DNA of 64,000 nt from Cupriavidus pauculus (lineage in GTDB: Bacteria > Pseudomonadota > Gammaproteobacteria > Burkholderiales > Burkholderiaceae), in assembly GCF_008801835.1 (NCBI RefSeq), contig NZ_VZOW01000001.1:1-64000 (forward strand), written 5' to 3'. Position numbers and translations under genes: made by a program. Below the pieces are notes generated by a model. The model worked only from the letters and a program-made list of their open reading frames with translations. It was not told where the DNA came from and did not search any database. The first letter of the stretch is position 1. The number at the start of each line of letters is the position of its first letter. Shown in pieces: positions 26,630 to 35,941 of this stretch.

Positions 26630-28054
26630 TCAGTTGAAACGCACGTATTCGAAATCCGCGGGCTGGCGATTGATGCCAACGGCCGGCGGGGCGATCCAGT
26701 TGGCATACTTGCCCGGTTCCACCACGCGCCCCATCAGCGACGCCACGAACCTGCGGTCCTCGTCGGTGGCCAGCCATTTGTCCTGATTGGCGCGCCACTC
26801 GGCCTCGCCGATCACTTCGCCGGTGGGCGACACGTGCACATTGGCGAACGAGCCAATCTTGCGGTTGAATGCCTTGTGCGGCACGCTCAGGCGGAACGCA
26901 ATGCCGGCTTTTTCTATCACCTTGTTCCAGCGCGCCACGCCGCCCACGGAGTCCTTGATGTAGTCGTCGCGCAGCACTTCGTTGAGCGCGTTGAGCATTG
27001 GCACTTCGCGTTCGCCGAGCTTGCCGTCTTTGACTTCCAGGATGCGGTACACGTCGTTCTTGAGCAGGTGATCGTCGGCGCGCTTGCCTTCCTCGAAACG
27101 GCCTTTGAGCCCCGCGCTGTAAAACGTCGCGGCGTTGGACGACTGGTCGGCGCCAAACAGGTCGATCGTCACGCTGTAGTGGAAGTTCAGGTAGCGCTGG
27201 ATCGTTTCGAGGTCGATCACACCGGCCGCGCGGACATCGGCGGGGTCCTGGATGTCGCGTTCGCGCATCACCTCGCAGGTACGCTGGATGACGCGCGACA
27301 CACCCGACTCGCCAACAAACATGTGATGAGCTTCCTCGGTCAGCATGAAGCGCGTGGTGCGCGCCAGCGGATCGAAGCCCGATTCGGCCAGCGCGCACAA
27401 CTGGAATTTTCCGTCGCGATCGGTGAAGTACGTGAACATGAAGAACGACAGCCAGTCCGGCGTGCGTTCGTTGAAAGCGCCCAGGATGCGGGGATTGTCC
27501 TCATCGCCGGAGCGCCGGCCCAGCAGCGCCTCGGCTTCCTCGCGGCCGTCGCGGCCGAAATGGCGATGCAGCAGGTACACCATCGCCCACAGATGGCGGC
27601 CTTCCTCGACGTTCACCTGGAACAGGTTGCGCAGGTCGTAGAGCGATGGCGCGGTGAGTCCAAGGTGCCGCTGCTGTTCCACCGACGCCGGCTCGGTATC
27701 GCCTTGCGTGACGATGATGCGGCGCAGGTTGGCGCGGTGTTCGCCCGGCACTTCCTGCCACGCGGCCTCGCCCTTGTGCTCGCCGAAATGGATCTTGCGA
27801 TCGGCATCGGCCGGCTGCAAAAAAATGCCCCAGCGATAGTCGGGCATCTTCACATGATCGAAATGCGCCCAGCCCGATGGATCGACCGATACAGCAGTGC
27901 GCAGATACACGTCAAAATTGTGCGAGCCGTCCGGGCCCATGTCGCGCCACCAGTCCAGGAACGCGGGCTGCCAGTGTTCCAGCGCGCGCTGCAGCGCGCG
28001 ATCCTCGGAAAGATTCACATTGTTGGGAATCTTCTGGCTGTAGTCGATGCTCAT
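26630..28054 (-). CDS. boxB: Benzoyl-CoA 2,3-epoxidase oxygenase component BoxB
   Basis: Di-iron oxygenase that epoxidises benzoyl-CoA with O2 and electrons from BoxA. The 474-residue length fits the family. MLTEEAHHMFVGESGVSRV (around residue 235-253) supplies a Glu/His iron-ligand pair, and LFQVNVEEGRHLWAMVYLL another. N-terminal MSIDYSQKIPNNVNLSEDRALQRALEHWQP is typical. Middle gene of boxCBA. Confidence 0.95.
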   Translation of the reverse strand: MSIDYSQKIPNNVNLSEDRALQRALEHWQPAFLDWWRDMGPDGSHNFDVYLRTAVSVDPSGWAHFDHVKMPDYRWGIFLQPADADRKIHFGEHKGEAAWQEVPGEHRANLRRIIVTQGDTEPASVEQQRHLGLTAPSLYDLRNLFQVNVEEGRHLWAMVYLLHRHFGRDGREEAEALLGRRSGDEDNPRILGAFNERTPDWLSFFMFTYFTDRDGKFQLCALAESGFDPLARTTRFMLTEEAHHMFVGESGVSRVIQRTCEVMRERDIQDPADVRAAGVIDLETIQRYLNFHYSVTIDLFGADQSSNAATFYSAGLKGRFEEGKRADDHLLKNDVYRILEVKDGKLGEREVPMLNALNEVLRDDYIKDSVGGVARWNKVIEKAGIAFRLSVPHKAFNRKIGSFANVHVSPTGEVIGEAEWRANQDKWLATDEDRRFVASLMGRVVEPGKYANWIAPPAVGINRQPADFEYVRFN

Positions 28055-28099
28055 CGTGGCGTCTCCGTTATCGTTTTTTCAGTGGATCGAGGGGCGTTG

Positions 28100-29773
28100 T
28101 CAGACGCGGTCCCAGTCGAAGCGCGCCTTGTTGCCGGTGCCGAACACCTTGAGCGCGCCATGCTCGCCGACCGCATTCGGGCGATTGAAAATCCAGTTCT
28201 GCCACGCGGTCAGCCGGCCGAAGATGCGCGTCTCCATGGTCTCTTGGCCGCCAAAGCGCAGATTCGCCTCCAGCCCGGTCAGCGCGTCCGGAGACAAGCT
28301 CGCGCGCTCCTCGATGGCGATGCGGATCTCGTCTTCCCAGTCGATATCGTCGGGCGCGGCGGTCACCAGTCCAAGCGCCTCCGCCGTGGCGCCATCGAGC
28401 GGCTTGCCCGCCTGCTCGCGCACCGCCTCGATTGCCTGCGCATCCTCGTAAAAGCGCGCGGCCAGCCGCGTCAGCCCGTTGGGCATCGGATAGCGGCCGA
28501 AGTTGGCGGAGCCCGCGCAAATGCGCGGAGCATCGTCGGGCGCATCGGGCAACTGCAGCATGTAGCTGCGATCGGCGGCAAGCGCCAGTTCGAGTAGCGT
28601 GCCGGCAAAGCACGACCGCTGTTCCACCAGCGCGAACAGGCTGCGCGACGACACATCGAGACGCGCCAGCGTGCGGCGCAGCATGCCGATGGTCTCCCGC
28701 ACAAACCAGTGACCGGCGTGGGCATCCATCAGCGCGTCGGCTGCCAGCACCTGCGCGGCGTCGCCTTCGGTCTTGAGGATCCACATGCCGATGTCGAGAT
28801 GATTGGTGCGCAGCGTGAGGACGGCGTCATCGAGCTCGCGCGCCATCTTGAGCGGCCACCACTGCGCGCCGGCGTCGACGATCGCGGCGAGATCCCGGGG
28901 CTGATCGCCGATCGGCGCGGCCACGGTGATGGTGGCGTGGCGCGCGTCGCGGTCGATCTCGACGCGCACGGTGTCATAGCGATACCCGGCCGCGTCGCTC
29001 TGGCGTGCCAGCGGCGTCAGCGTGATACCGCGTTCGCCGGCCGGGCGGTCGCTCTGCGCGGCCAACGCCTGCGCACGTTCGCGCACGTGTTCCGTAAAGC
29101 GCGCCGGTTTGACGACGTCGTCCACCAGACGCCAGTCCTTGGCGCGCTGGCCGCGCACGCCCTCCGTGGTGAGGCAGAAGATATCGGCGTGATCGCGACG
29201 AACGCGGCGCTTGTCGGTCACGCGCGTGAGCCCGCCGGTGCCGGGAAGCACGCCCAGCAAGGGCACTTCCGGCAGGCTGACCGCCGACGAGCGGTCGTCG
29301 ATCAGGATGATCTCATCGCATGCCAGCGCCAGTTCATAGCCGCCGCCAGCCGTCGTGCCGTTGCATGCGGCGATGAACTTGATGCCCGAATACCGGCTGG
29401 CATCCTCGATGCCGTTGCGCGTCTCGTTGGTGAATTTGCAGAAATTGACCTTCCACGCGTGGCTTGACTTGCCGAGCATGAAAATGTTCGCGCCTGAGCA
29501 GAAAATGCGCTCCTTCGTGCTGGTCAGCACGACCGTGCGCACTTCGGGATGCTCGAAGCGGATGCGCTGCAGTGCGTCGTGCAGTTCGATGTCGACACCG
29601 AGGTCGTAGGAATTGAGCTTCAGCGCGTAGCCGGGGCGCAGGCCGCCTTCTTCGTCCACGTTCATGGCCAGGGTGGCAATCGGGCCGTCGAACGTCAGCT
29701 GCCAGTGGCGATACTGCTCGGGATGGCGCTCGAACGTGACCGGGTCGTGCGCGGCGAGGTCCGTTGTCGACAT
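28100..29773 (-). CDS. boxC: 2,3-epoxybenzoyl-CoA dihydrolase BoxC
   Basis: Opens the ring of 2,3-epoxybenzoyl-CoA hydrolytically and releases formate, giving a semialdehyde CoA ester. The 557-residue chain contains crotonase-like segments (KERIFCSGANIFMLG, CNGTTAGGGYELALACDEIILIDDRSSAVSLPEVPLLGVLPGTGGL) and a second, divergent half, as known for BoxC. First gene of the boxCBA operon, directly behind a promoter carrying BoxR-type elements. Ribosome site aaggagac lies before the ATG. No gene for the following aldehyde dehydrogenase (boxD) was seen in this window. Confidence 0.95.
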   Translation of the reverse strand: MSTTDLAAHDPVTFERHPEQYRHWQLTFDGPIATLAMNVDEEGGLRPGYALKLNSYDLGVDIELHDALQRIRFEHPEVRTVVLTSTKERIFCSGANIFMLGKSSHAWKVNFCKFTNETRNGIEDASRYSGIKFIAACNGTTAGGGYELALACDEIILIDDRSSAVSLPEVPLLGVLPGTGGLTRVTDKRRVRRDHADIFCLTTEGVRGQRAKDWRLVDDVVKPARFTEHVRERAQALAAQSDRPAGERGITLTPLARQSDAAGYRYDTVRVEIDRDARHATITVAAPIGDQPRDLAAIVDAGAQWWPLKMARELDDAVLTLRTNHLDIGMWILKTEGDAAQVLAADALMDAHAGHWFVRETIGMLRRTLARLDVSSRSLFALVEQRSCFAGTLLELALAADRSYMLQLPDAPDDAPRICAGSANFGRYPMPNGLTRLAARFYEDAQAIEAVREQAGKPLDGATAEALGLVTAAPDDIDWEDEIRIAIEERASLSPDALTGLEANLRFGGQETMETRIFGRLTAWQNWIFNRPNAVGEHGALKVFGTGNKARFDWDRV

Positions 29774-29790
29774 GGGGGCTGTCTCCTTAA

Positions 29791-29849
29791 TGCACTATAG
29801 TGCCTTATCATTGGAGATGAAATATAGTGCATCGAAACGATCGACGCAA
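29791..29849 (-). promoter_or_regulatory. boxCBA promoter with BoxR-type operators
   Basis: On the minus strand TTGCGT (29844-29849), 17-base spacer and TATATT (29821-29826). A TGCACTATA element overlaps the -10 box (29823-29831), and a near-perfect palindrome TGCACTATAGTGC (plus strand 29791-29803) sits in the early transcribed region. BzdR/BoxR proteins are known to recognise TGCA-containing sites, so these are probable operators. Confidence 0.72.
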
Positions 29850-29941
29850 GGTCGACGCAAGGCCGGCGATGCGCGTTGATACGCATCGCTCACGTCATGG
29901 CAGGTTCAGTCGGAAAGCCCGCCCGACGGCGGGTCTAACGA

Positions 29942-30904
29942 TCAGCTAGTCTTGGCGCGCAACTGGGTCTGTAGCGCGAGAAGCGACGACGCGGCGTCCT
30001 GGCCGCTGGTGTCGATCGCGATATCGGCGCGTGAATAGAGGGGCGAGCGCGCCTGGAGGATGCGGCGCAGGTCCGCCATGGCTTCGCGGTTGCCTTCCAT
30101 GGGCCGCATGTCGCCCTGCGCCACCACGCGCGCCATGTGTTCTTCCGGCGTGGTTTTTACCCACACGGTGAAGCAGCGCGCCAGCAGCAGGTTGAATGTA
30201 GCCGGCTCCGACACCAGGCTGCCCGGCGTGGCCAGCACCATGGTCGTGTGTTCGCGCAGCACGCGCTCGAGCGCGCGGATCTCGTAGCGGCGGTAGGCTG
30301 CCTGGCCATACAGCGAATGGATCTCGGAAAGGCTTGCGCCGGCTTCCTGCTCGATTGCTGCATTGAGCTCGACGAACGGCACGCCTTCGGCGGCCGCCAG
30401 GGCGCGTCCCAGCGTCGATTTGCCGGCGCCGCGCAGGCCGATCAGCGCGATACGGCGGTGTCGCGCGTCGCGCGATTCCGCCGGCGAAAGCGCCTGGCGC
30501 GCGGCCTCGCGTACGCGCGCCAGATCGTTGGCCGGCAACTGCGCCAGCCATTGCACCAGTTGCGAAAACTCGGCGGCGCGATGCGCGTTCTGCCCAGCCG
30601 GATCGGCGTGCCCGTCGACTTCGGCCAGCACCACTGGCAGCGGCACGTCGAGCGCGCCCGCCACCTGGCGCAACAGCAATACCGATGCATTGCCGGTGCC
30701 CGTTTCCAGATTGGCCAGATAGCGCTCGGACACCTCGGCGCCGCGCGCCAGATCCTTGCGCGACATGCCGCGCGCGGCCCGCAACGAGCGGATGCGTTCG
30801 CCAAGCTGCGTCAGATAGGGATCGCGCTCGCCGCTGGTGCGCGGGTCGGCGCGATGCTCGGCGGGGCTGTCGGAAGTCAGGAGCGGCTGGGGATCGCGGC
30901 GCAT
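29942..30904 (-). CDS. boxR: BoxR, benzoyl-CoA-responsive regulator with shikimate-kinase-like domain
   Basis: A 320-residue repressor of the BzdR/BoxR family. The N-terminal Xre helix-turn-helix (LGERIRSLRAARGMSRKDLARGAEVSERYLANLETG, about 33-70) binds DNA, and the C-terminal half is a shikimate-kinase-like fold with P-loop LIGLRGAGKSTLG (about 153-165), known in the family to sense benzoyl-CoA rather than act as a kinase. It lies between boxCBA and the divergent ligase operon and should repress both until benzoyl-CoA appears. Confidence 0.93.
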   Translation of the reverse strand: MRRDPQPLLTSDSPAEHRADPRTSGERDPYLTQLGERIRSLRAARGMSRKDLARGAEVSERYLANLETGTGNASVLLLRQVAGALDVPLPVVLAEVDGHADPAGQNAHRAAEFSQLVQWLAQLPANDLARVREAARQALSPAESRDARHRRIALIGLRGAGKSTLGRALAAAEGVPFVELNAAIEQEAGASLSEIHSLYGQAAYRRYEIRALERVLREHTTMVLATPGSLVSEPATFNLLLARCFTVWVKTTPEEHMARVVAQGDMRPMEGNREAMADLRRILQARSPLYSRADIAIDTSGQDAASSLLALQTQLRAKTS

Positions 30905-30960
30905 GCGGAATAAGCCAGAAAAAAGGGCGGCGGGGCGGGATAGCGGGGACGGCGTCGCGC

Positions 30961-31060
30961 ATTATACGTGCAGCAAATTTCCGGGCGGCGCGGCTTTCGG
31001 CTGTTCTATAGTGCATACCCTTGCTTGCATAATAGTCGATGTGAAATAAAATGCATCATC
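30961..31060. promoter_or_regulatory. Divergent boxR / benzoate-CoA ligase control region
   Basis: On the minus strand TATAAT (30961-30966) with an adjacent TGCA suits the boxR promoter. On the plus strand TATAGTGCA (31007-31015), TGCATAATAG (31026-31035) and a further TGCA near 31051-31055 recur towards the ligase gene; CATAAT (31028-31033) could be its -10 box. The shared TATAGTGCA element also occurs at the boxC promoter. No good -35 boxes were found, so exact promoters are uncertain. Confidence 0.6.
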
Positions 31061-31168
31061 ACGGCAGCGTAGCCCCTTGGCTGTCGGTACAAGAAGACAA
31101 AGTGCTGAAAGCCGTACCGTCGTGCGCTGCTCCCAGGCGACGCTCCGGACGGCTCGAGGAGTGGAGAC

Positions 31169-32878
31169 ATGACGCCCCCGATCACCAGTGCCGCGCCGGC
31201 AGCCAATCCGGCTGGGCACGCGCTTTCCGCTGTATCCGCCGTATCTTCAGTACCCGCGCAGCCGCCGCATTCGTCCGCGCCGGACGTGCACGCAATAACG
31301 GTCTTGCCCGCGCGTTACAACGCTGCCGCCGATCTGCTCGGGCGCAATCTGGACGCTGGGCGCGGCGCGCGTATTGCCTATATCGACGATACGGAACGCC
31401 TCAGTTATGCCGAGCTGGACGCGCGCTGCCGCCGTTTTGCGGCCGCGCTGAGTCGGGCTGGTTTTCGGCGCGAAGAGCGCGTGCTGCTGTGCGCGCTCGA
31501 CACCATCGACTTTCCGATAGTCTTTCTCGGCTGCCTGCTGGCCGGCGTGGTGCCGGTTGCTGTCAACACGCTGCTGACCGTCGAGGATTATGCGTACATG
31601 CTCGAACATAGCGGCGCGCGCGCAGTGGTGGTGTCCACGCCATTGTTGCCGGCCATGCGTGCTGCGATCGACAAGTCCGGAATGCAGCCCGAGGTCATCG
31701 TCGCCGCGCCGTACGCCGGGGGCGTCGATGACGGCGCGGGCGTCGCGCAGTCTGTGTCGCGCATGGTGGCCGACAACGCGCCTGCATCGGACGTCGCCAG
31801 CACCGGACCCGACGACATGGCGTTCTGGCTGTATTCATCGGGATCGACCGGCCGGCCCAAAGGCACCGTGCATACGCACGGCAATCTGTTCCATACCGCG
31901 GATCTCTATGCGCGCCGGGTGCTTGGCATTCGCGAGGACGACGTGGTGTTTTCCGCGGCCAAGTTGTTCTTTGCCTACGGGCTGGGCAATGCGCTGACGT
32001 TTCCGCTTTCGGTTGGCGCGACCACCGTGCTGATGGCGGAGCGGCCGACGCCGCAGGCCGTGTTCCAGCGGCTGGTCGCGCATCGGCCCACGGTGTTCTG
32101 CGGCGTGCCCACGCTGTTTGCCGGCATGCTGGCCGCCGTCGATCTGCCGTCTCGCGACAGCGTGGCGCTGCGCGTCTGCACATCGGCAGGCGAGGCGTTG
32201 CCGCGCGATATCGGCGACCGGTTTTTGGCGCATTTCGGCTGCGACATTCTCGACGGCATCGGCTCCACGGAAATGCTGCATATCTTTCTATCGAACCGCC
32301 CTGGCGAGGTGCGCTACGGCACCACGGGCAAGCCGGTGCCGGGCTACCAGCTCAAGCTGCTCGACGAGCAGGGCAAAGCATGCGCGCCTGGCGAAATCGG
32401 CGATCTGTATATCAAGGGACCGTCCGCGGCGCTGATGTACTGGGGCAATCGCGACAAGAGCCGCGATACCTTTGTCGGTGAGTGGACGCGCAGCGGCGAC
32501 AAATACGTGTGCGACGCCGACGGCTATTTCACCTACGCGGGTCGCAGCGACGACATGCTCAAGGTCGGTGGCATCTATGTGTCGCCGTTCGAGGTCGAGG
32601 CCGTGCTTGCCCAACATCCAGCGGTGCTGGAAGCTGCGGTAATCGGCGTGGCCGATGCCGACGATTTGATCAAGCCGAAAGCGTTCGTGGTGATGAAGCC
32701 GGGTCAGACGTGGCACGACGGCATGGCCGCTGAACTGCAGGCGTTTGTGAAAAGCCGGCTCGCACCGTACAAGTACCCGCGCCAGATCGAATGCGTGGAA
32801 GAATTGCCCAAGACCGCAACCGGCAAGATCCAGCGCTTCCGGCTGCGCCAGCGCGAGGAAGCCGCGCGCCTTTCATGA
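31169..32878 (+). CDS. bclA: Benzoate-CoA ligase
   Basis: Activates benzoate to benzoyl-CoA with ATP, the entry step of the box pathway. The 569-residue adenylate-forming enzyme has motif A3 YSSGSTGRPKGTVHTHG, the mid-domain GIGSTEMLHIFLSNRPGEVRYGTTGKPVPGY that is typical of benzoate/aromatic ligases, YAGRSDDMLKVGGIYVSPFEVE, and the C-terminal PKTATGKIQRF with the catalytic Lys. The first 35 residues are Ala/Pro/Ser-rich and may be partly untranslated if a later start is used; ggag lies 6 bases before the chosen ATG. First gene of a six-gene operon. Confidence 0.93.
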   Translation: MTPPITSAAPAANPAGHALSAVSAVSSVPAQPPHSSAPDVHAITVLPARYNAAADLLGRNLDAGRGARIAYIDDTERLSYAELDARCRRFAAALSRAGFRREERVLLCALDTIDFPIVFLGCLLAGVVPVAVNTLLTVEDYAYMLEHSGARAVVVSTPLLPAMRAAIDKSGMQPEVIVAAPYAGGVDDGAGVAQSVSRMVADNAPASDVASTGPDDMAFWLYSSGSTGRPKGTVHTHGNLFHTADLYARRVLGIREDDVVFSAAKLFFAYGLGNALTFPLSVGATTVLMAERPTPQAVFQRLVAHRPTVFCGVPTLFAGMLAAVDLPSRDSVALRVCTSAGEALPRDIGDRFLAHFGCDILDGIGSTEMLHIFLSNRPGEVRYGTTGKPVPGYQLKLLDEQGKACAPGEIGDLYIKGPSAALMYWGNRDKSRDTFVGEWTRSGDKYVCDADGYFTYAGRSDDMLKVGGIYVSPFEVEAVLAQHPAVLEAAVIGVADADDLIKPKAFVVMKPGQTWHDGMAAELQAFVKSRLAPYKYPRQIECVEELPKTATGKIQRFRLRQREEAARLS

Positions 32879-33705
32879 GCGACGCAATCATGGGCAGCGA
32901 CACCGTTCGCATTCCGTTCGACGGCCGGCAGATCGACATCGAATACCAGTGGCTGCGTGAGACGCGGATGCAGCGGCCGCTGGTGGTGTTCCTGCATGAA
33001 GGCCTCGGGTCCATCAGCATGTGGCGCGACTTCCCGCAGCAGATTTGCGATGCCGGTGATTTTCGCGGACTGGTGATCTCGCGCTATGGCTATGGCCGGT
33101 CCACCCCGCGGCCGCACGACGAGAAATGGGGCGTCGATTTCATGCACCGGCAGGCGCGCGAGATGCTGCCAGCCCTGTTCGATGCGCTCGACATCGGCGT
33201 GGGGCGGCGCCACGGCAAGCCCTGGCTGCTGGGCCACAGCGATGGCGGGTCGATCGCACTGATCTACGGCGCCAGCTTTCCAGACGCCGTGGACGGGCTC
33301 ACCGTGCTGGCGCCGCATATCTTCGTCGAGGACCTGTCGGTGCGCAGTATCGCAATCACGCGCGACACCTATCTGCACACCGACTTGCGCGCGCGGCTGG
33401 CGCGTCATCATCAGGACGTCGATTCGGCATTCTGGGGCTGGAACGATATCTGGCTCGATCCGGCATTTCGGCGCTTCGATCTGAGGCCGCTGCTGGCCGA
33501 TATCCGCTGCCCGGTGCTGGCGGTGCAGGGCGAGGACGACGAGTACGGCACGATGGCCCAGATCGAGGGTATCCATCGATATGCCCCGCAGACCGTGCTG
33601 CTTAAACTCGCGCGCTGTGGGCATTCGCCACACCGCGATCAGGCGGGCGCATTGACGGCGGCGAGCGTGGCGTTTATAACCACACATACTTCAATCCTAA
33701 AATAA
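32875..33705 (+). CDS. Alpha/beta hydrolase of the benzoate cluster
   Basis: A 276-residue alpha/beta hydrolase whose ATG overlaps the ligase stop (ATGA). The oxyanion region HEGLGSISMWRDFP, nucleophile elbow LLGHSDGGSIAL (Ser in GHSDG), acid in QGEDDEYG and C-terminal His in CGHSPHRDQ complete a catalytic triad. Similar hydrolases are common in box clusters; a thioesterase role that rescues CoA from stalled esters, or lactone hydrolysis, is plausible but inferred. There is no signal peptide. Confidence 0.85.
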   Translation: MSDAIMGSDTVRIPFDGRQIDIEYQWLRETRMQRPLVVFLHEGLGSISMWRDFPQQICDAGDFRGLVISRYGYGRSTPRPHDEKWGVDFMHRQAREMLPALFDALDIGVGRRHGKPWLLGHSDGGSIALIYGASFPDAVDGLTVLAPHIFVEDLSVRSIAITRDTYLHTDLRARLARHHQDVDSAFWGWNDIWLDPAFRRFDLRPLLADIRCPVLAVQGEDDEYGTMAQIEGIHRYAPQTVLLKLARCGHSPHRDQAGALTAASVAFITTHTSILK

Positions 33706-33781
33706 TTCGCGCCGATGGCCGGTTCCGCTTGGAATCGATGCCGTACGGGGCCGACGGCTGTAGACCACCAGGAGGAAATCC

Positions 33782-35005
33782 ATGCATCGCAATGCATTGC
33801 GCAGGCTGCTGCACGCGCGTCGTCTGACAGTTTCGCTGGGCGCCGCCGCGCTCATGGCCGCCGGCACCGCCACCATCGCCCAAACTGCCGCTCCAGCCGC
33901 ACCGGCCGCATCCGGCGGCAAGCTCAAGGTCGGCTTCATGCTGCCGTACACCGGCACGTATGCGGCGTTGGGCACGGCGATCGAGAACGGCTTTCGCATG
34001 TATGTCGGCCAGCAGGGCGGCAAGCTGGGCGGGCGCGATGTCGAGTATTTCAAGGTCGATGACGAATCGGATCCGGCCAAGGCGCCCGAGAATGCCACCA
34101 AGCTGATCCGGCGCGACCAGGTCGACGTGGTGGTCGGCACCGTCCATTCGGGCGTGCAAATGGGCATCGTCAAGGTGGCCAAGGAAAACAACACGCTGCT
34201 GATCATTCCGAACGCCGGCGTCGACGAAGCCACCGGCCCGCTGTGCGGCGCGAACATCTTCCGCTCGTCGTTTTCGAACTGGCAGCCGGGCTACGCCATG
34301 GGCCACGTACTGGCCGAACGGGGCATGAAGAAGGTGGTGACGCTCACCTGGAAGTACGCGGCTGGCGAACAGTCGGTCAAGGGGTTCAAGGAGGCGTTCG
34401 AATCCAAGGGCGGCAAGGTGATCAAGGAATTGAGCCTGCCATTCCCGAACGTCGAATTCCAGGCGCTGATCACCGAGGTGGCGTCGCTGAAGCCGGATGC
34501 GGTATTCGTGTTCTTCGCGGGCGGCGGCGCGGTCAAGTTCGTCAAGGATTGGCAGGCGGCCGGCCTGAAGGACAAGATTCCGCTTTATGGATCGGGCTTC
34601 CTGACCGACGGCACGCTCGAAGCGCAGGGCGCCGCGGCGCAGGGGCTGGAAACCACGCTGCACTACGCGGACGGCCTGACCAATGCGCGCGACAAGACGT
34701 TCCGCCTGGACTACGCCAAGACCTACAAGCTGCAACCGGACGTCTACGCGGTACAGGGTTACGACGCCGCGCAACTGCTGGCCGCGGGCGCCAATGCGGT
34801 CAAGGGCGACATGACGCGCAAGGCCGAGGTCATCAAGGCGATGGAGGCGGCCCGGGTGGACAGCCCGCGCGGCGCATTCACGCTGTCCCGCGCGCACAAC
34901 CCGGTGCAGGATTTCTATCTGCGCAAGGTCGATGGCCGCGAGAACAAGCTCAGCAGCGTGGCCGTCAAGTCGCTGGCCGATCCGGCGCGCGGCTGCCGGC
35001 TGTAA
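33782..35005 (+). CDS. Branched-chain-type ABC transporter substrate-binding protein
   Basis: A 407-residue periplasmic binding protein of the LivJ/PF13458 type. A signal peptide with an Ala-rich cleavage region (MAAGTATIAQTAAPAAPAA) precedes the domain KLKVGFMLPYTGTYAALGTAIENGFRMYV. Ribosome site aggagg. Its position behind benzoate-CoA ligase suggests it binds benzoate or a related aromatic acid; this is contextual. Confidence 0.9.
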   Translation: MHRNALRRLLHARRLTVSLGAAALMAAGTATIAQTAAPAAPAASGGKLKVGFMLPYTGTYAALGTAIENGFRMYVGQQGGKLGGRDVEYFKVDDESDPAKAPENATKLIRRDQVDVVVGTVHSGVQMGIVKVAKENNTLLIIPNAGVDEATGPLCGANIFRSSFSNWQPGYAMGHVLAERGMKKVVTLTWKYAAGEQSVKGFKEAFESKGGKVIKELSLPFPNVEFQALITEVASLKPDAVFVFFAGGGAVKFVKDWQAAGLKDKIPLYGSGFLTDGTLEAQGAAAQGLETTLHYADGLTNARDKTFRLDYAKTYKLQPDVYAVQGYDAAQLLAAGANAVKGDMTRKAEVIKAMEAARVDSPRGAFTLSRAHNPVQDFYLRKVDGRENKLSSVAVKSLADPARGCRL

Positions 35006-35059
35006 CGGGGCCGCGATGACATATTTCTTCGGCAAGAGGCTTCGGCAACAGGCATCGCG

Positions 35060-35926
35060 ATGGACATCGTTTCATTCCTGATCCAGTGCCTGAACAGCGT
35101 CCAGTACGGCTTGCTGCTGTTCCTGGTGGCCAGTGGGCTGACGCTGATCTTCGGCATCATGGGCGTGATCAATCTCGCCCATGGCAGCTTCTACATGCTG
35201 GGCGCCTACCTGGCGTTCACGCTGGCCAGCCTGACCGGCAACCTGTTCATTGCGCTGCCGCTGGGCGTAGTGCTGGCCATCGTGTTCGGCTACGTTCTGG
35301 AATGGGCGTTTTTCAGCTACCTGTACCAGCGCGACCATCTGCAACAAGTGCTGATGACCTATGGCCTGATCCTTGTCTTCGAGGAATTGCGCAGCATCCT
35401 GGTCGGTGATGATGTGCACGGCGTGCCGGTGCCGGCGTTGCTCGACGGTGCGCTGCCGATCGGCAACGACATGACCTATCCGGTCTACCGCTTGTTCATT
35501 TCCGCTGTGTGCCTGCTGGTGGCCGGGGCCATGTACTACGTCATCCGCCGCACCCGCATGGGCATGATGATTCGCGCCGGCGCCACCAATCGCGAGATGG
35601 TGCAGTCGCTCGGCATCAACGTGACCATGCTGTATCGCTTCGTGTTCGCACTCGGCGTGGCGCTGGCCGTGCTGGCGGGGATGATCGCCTCGCCGGTGTC
35701 GTCGGTGTATCCGGGCATGGGCGGGCAGGTGCTGATCATCTGCTTCGTGGTGGTCGTGATTGGCGGTATCGGATCGGTCAAGGGCGCGCTCGTGGCGTCG
35801 CTGCTGATCGGCTTTGTCGATACATTCGGCAAGGTCTTCTGGCAGGACGGGGCGGGCGTGCTCGTGTATCTGCTGATGGCCATGATCCTGTTGTGGAAGC
35901 CGCAAGGGCTGTTCCGCGCGGGCTGA
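35060..35926 (+). CDS. ABC transporter permease, LivH family
   Basis: A 288-residue membrane protein with about eight hydrophobic helices. The LivH signature SGLTLIFGIMGVINLAHGSFYMLGAYLAF is near residue 25, and GGQVLIICFVVVVIGGIGSVKGALVASLLIGFVDTFGK near the C terminus. Second component of the putative aromatic-acid importer. Confidence 0.92.
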   Translation: MDIVSFLIQCLNSVQYGLLLFLVASGLTLIFGIMGVINLAHGSFYMLGAYLAFTLASLTGNLFIALPLGVVLAIVFGYVLEWAFFSYLYQRDHLQQVLMTYGLILVFEELRSILVGDDVHGVPVPALLDGALPIGNDMTYPVYRLFISAVCLLVAGAMYYVIRRTRMGMMIRAGATNREMVQSLGINVTMLYRFVFALGVALAVLAGMIASPVSSVYPGMGGQVLIICFVVVVIGGIGSVKGALVASLLIGFVDTFGKVFWQDGAGVLVYLLMAMILLWKPQGLFRAG

Positions 35927-35941
35927 GTTGGAAAACCTCAC

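Noticed and set aside
25799..28597. A plus-strand open frame of 932 codons opposite boxA and boxB
   Set aside because: Same effect; boxA and boxB on the other strand show full family motifs.
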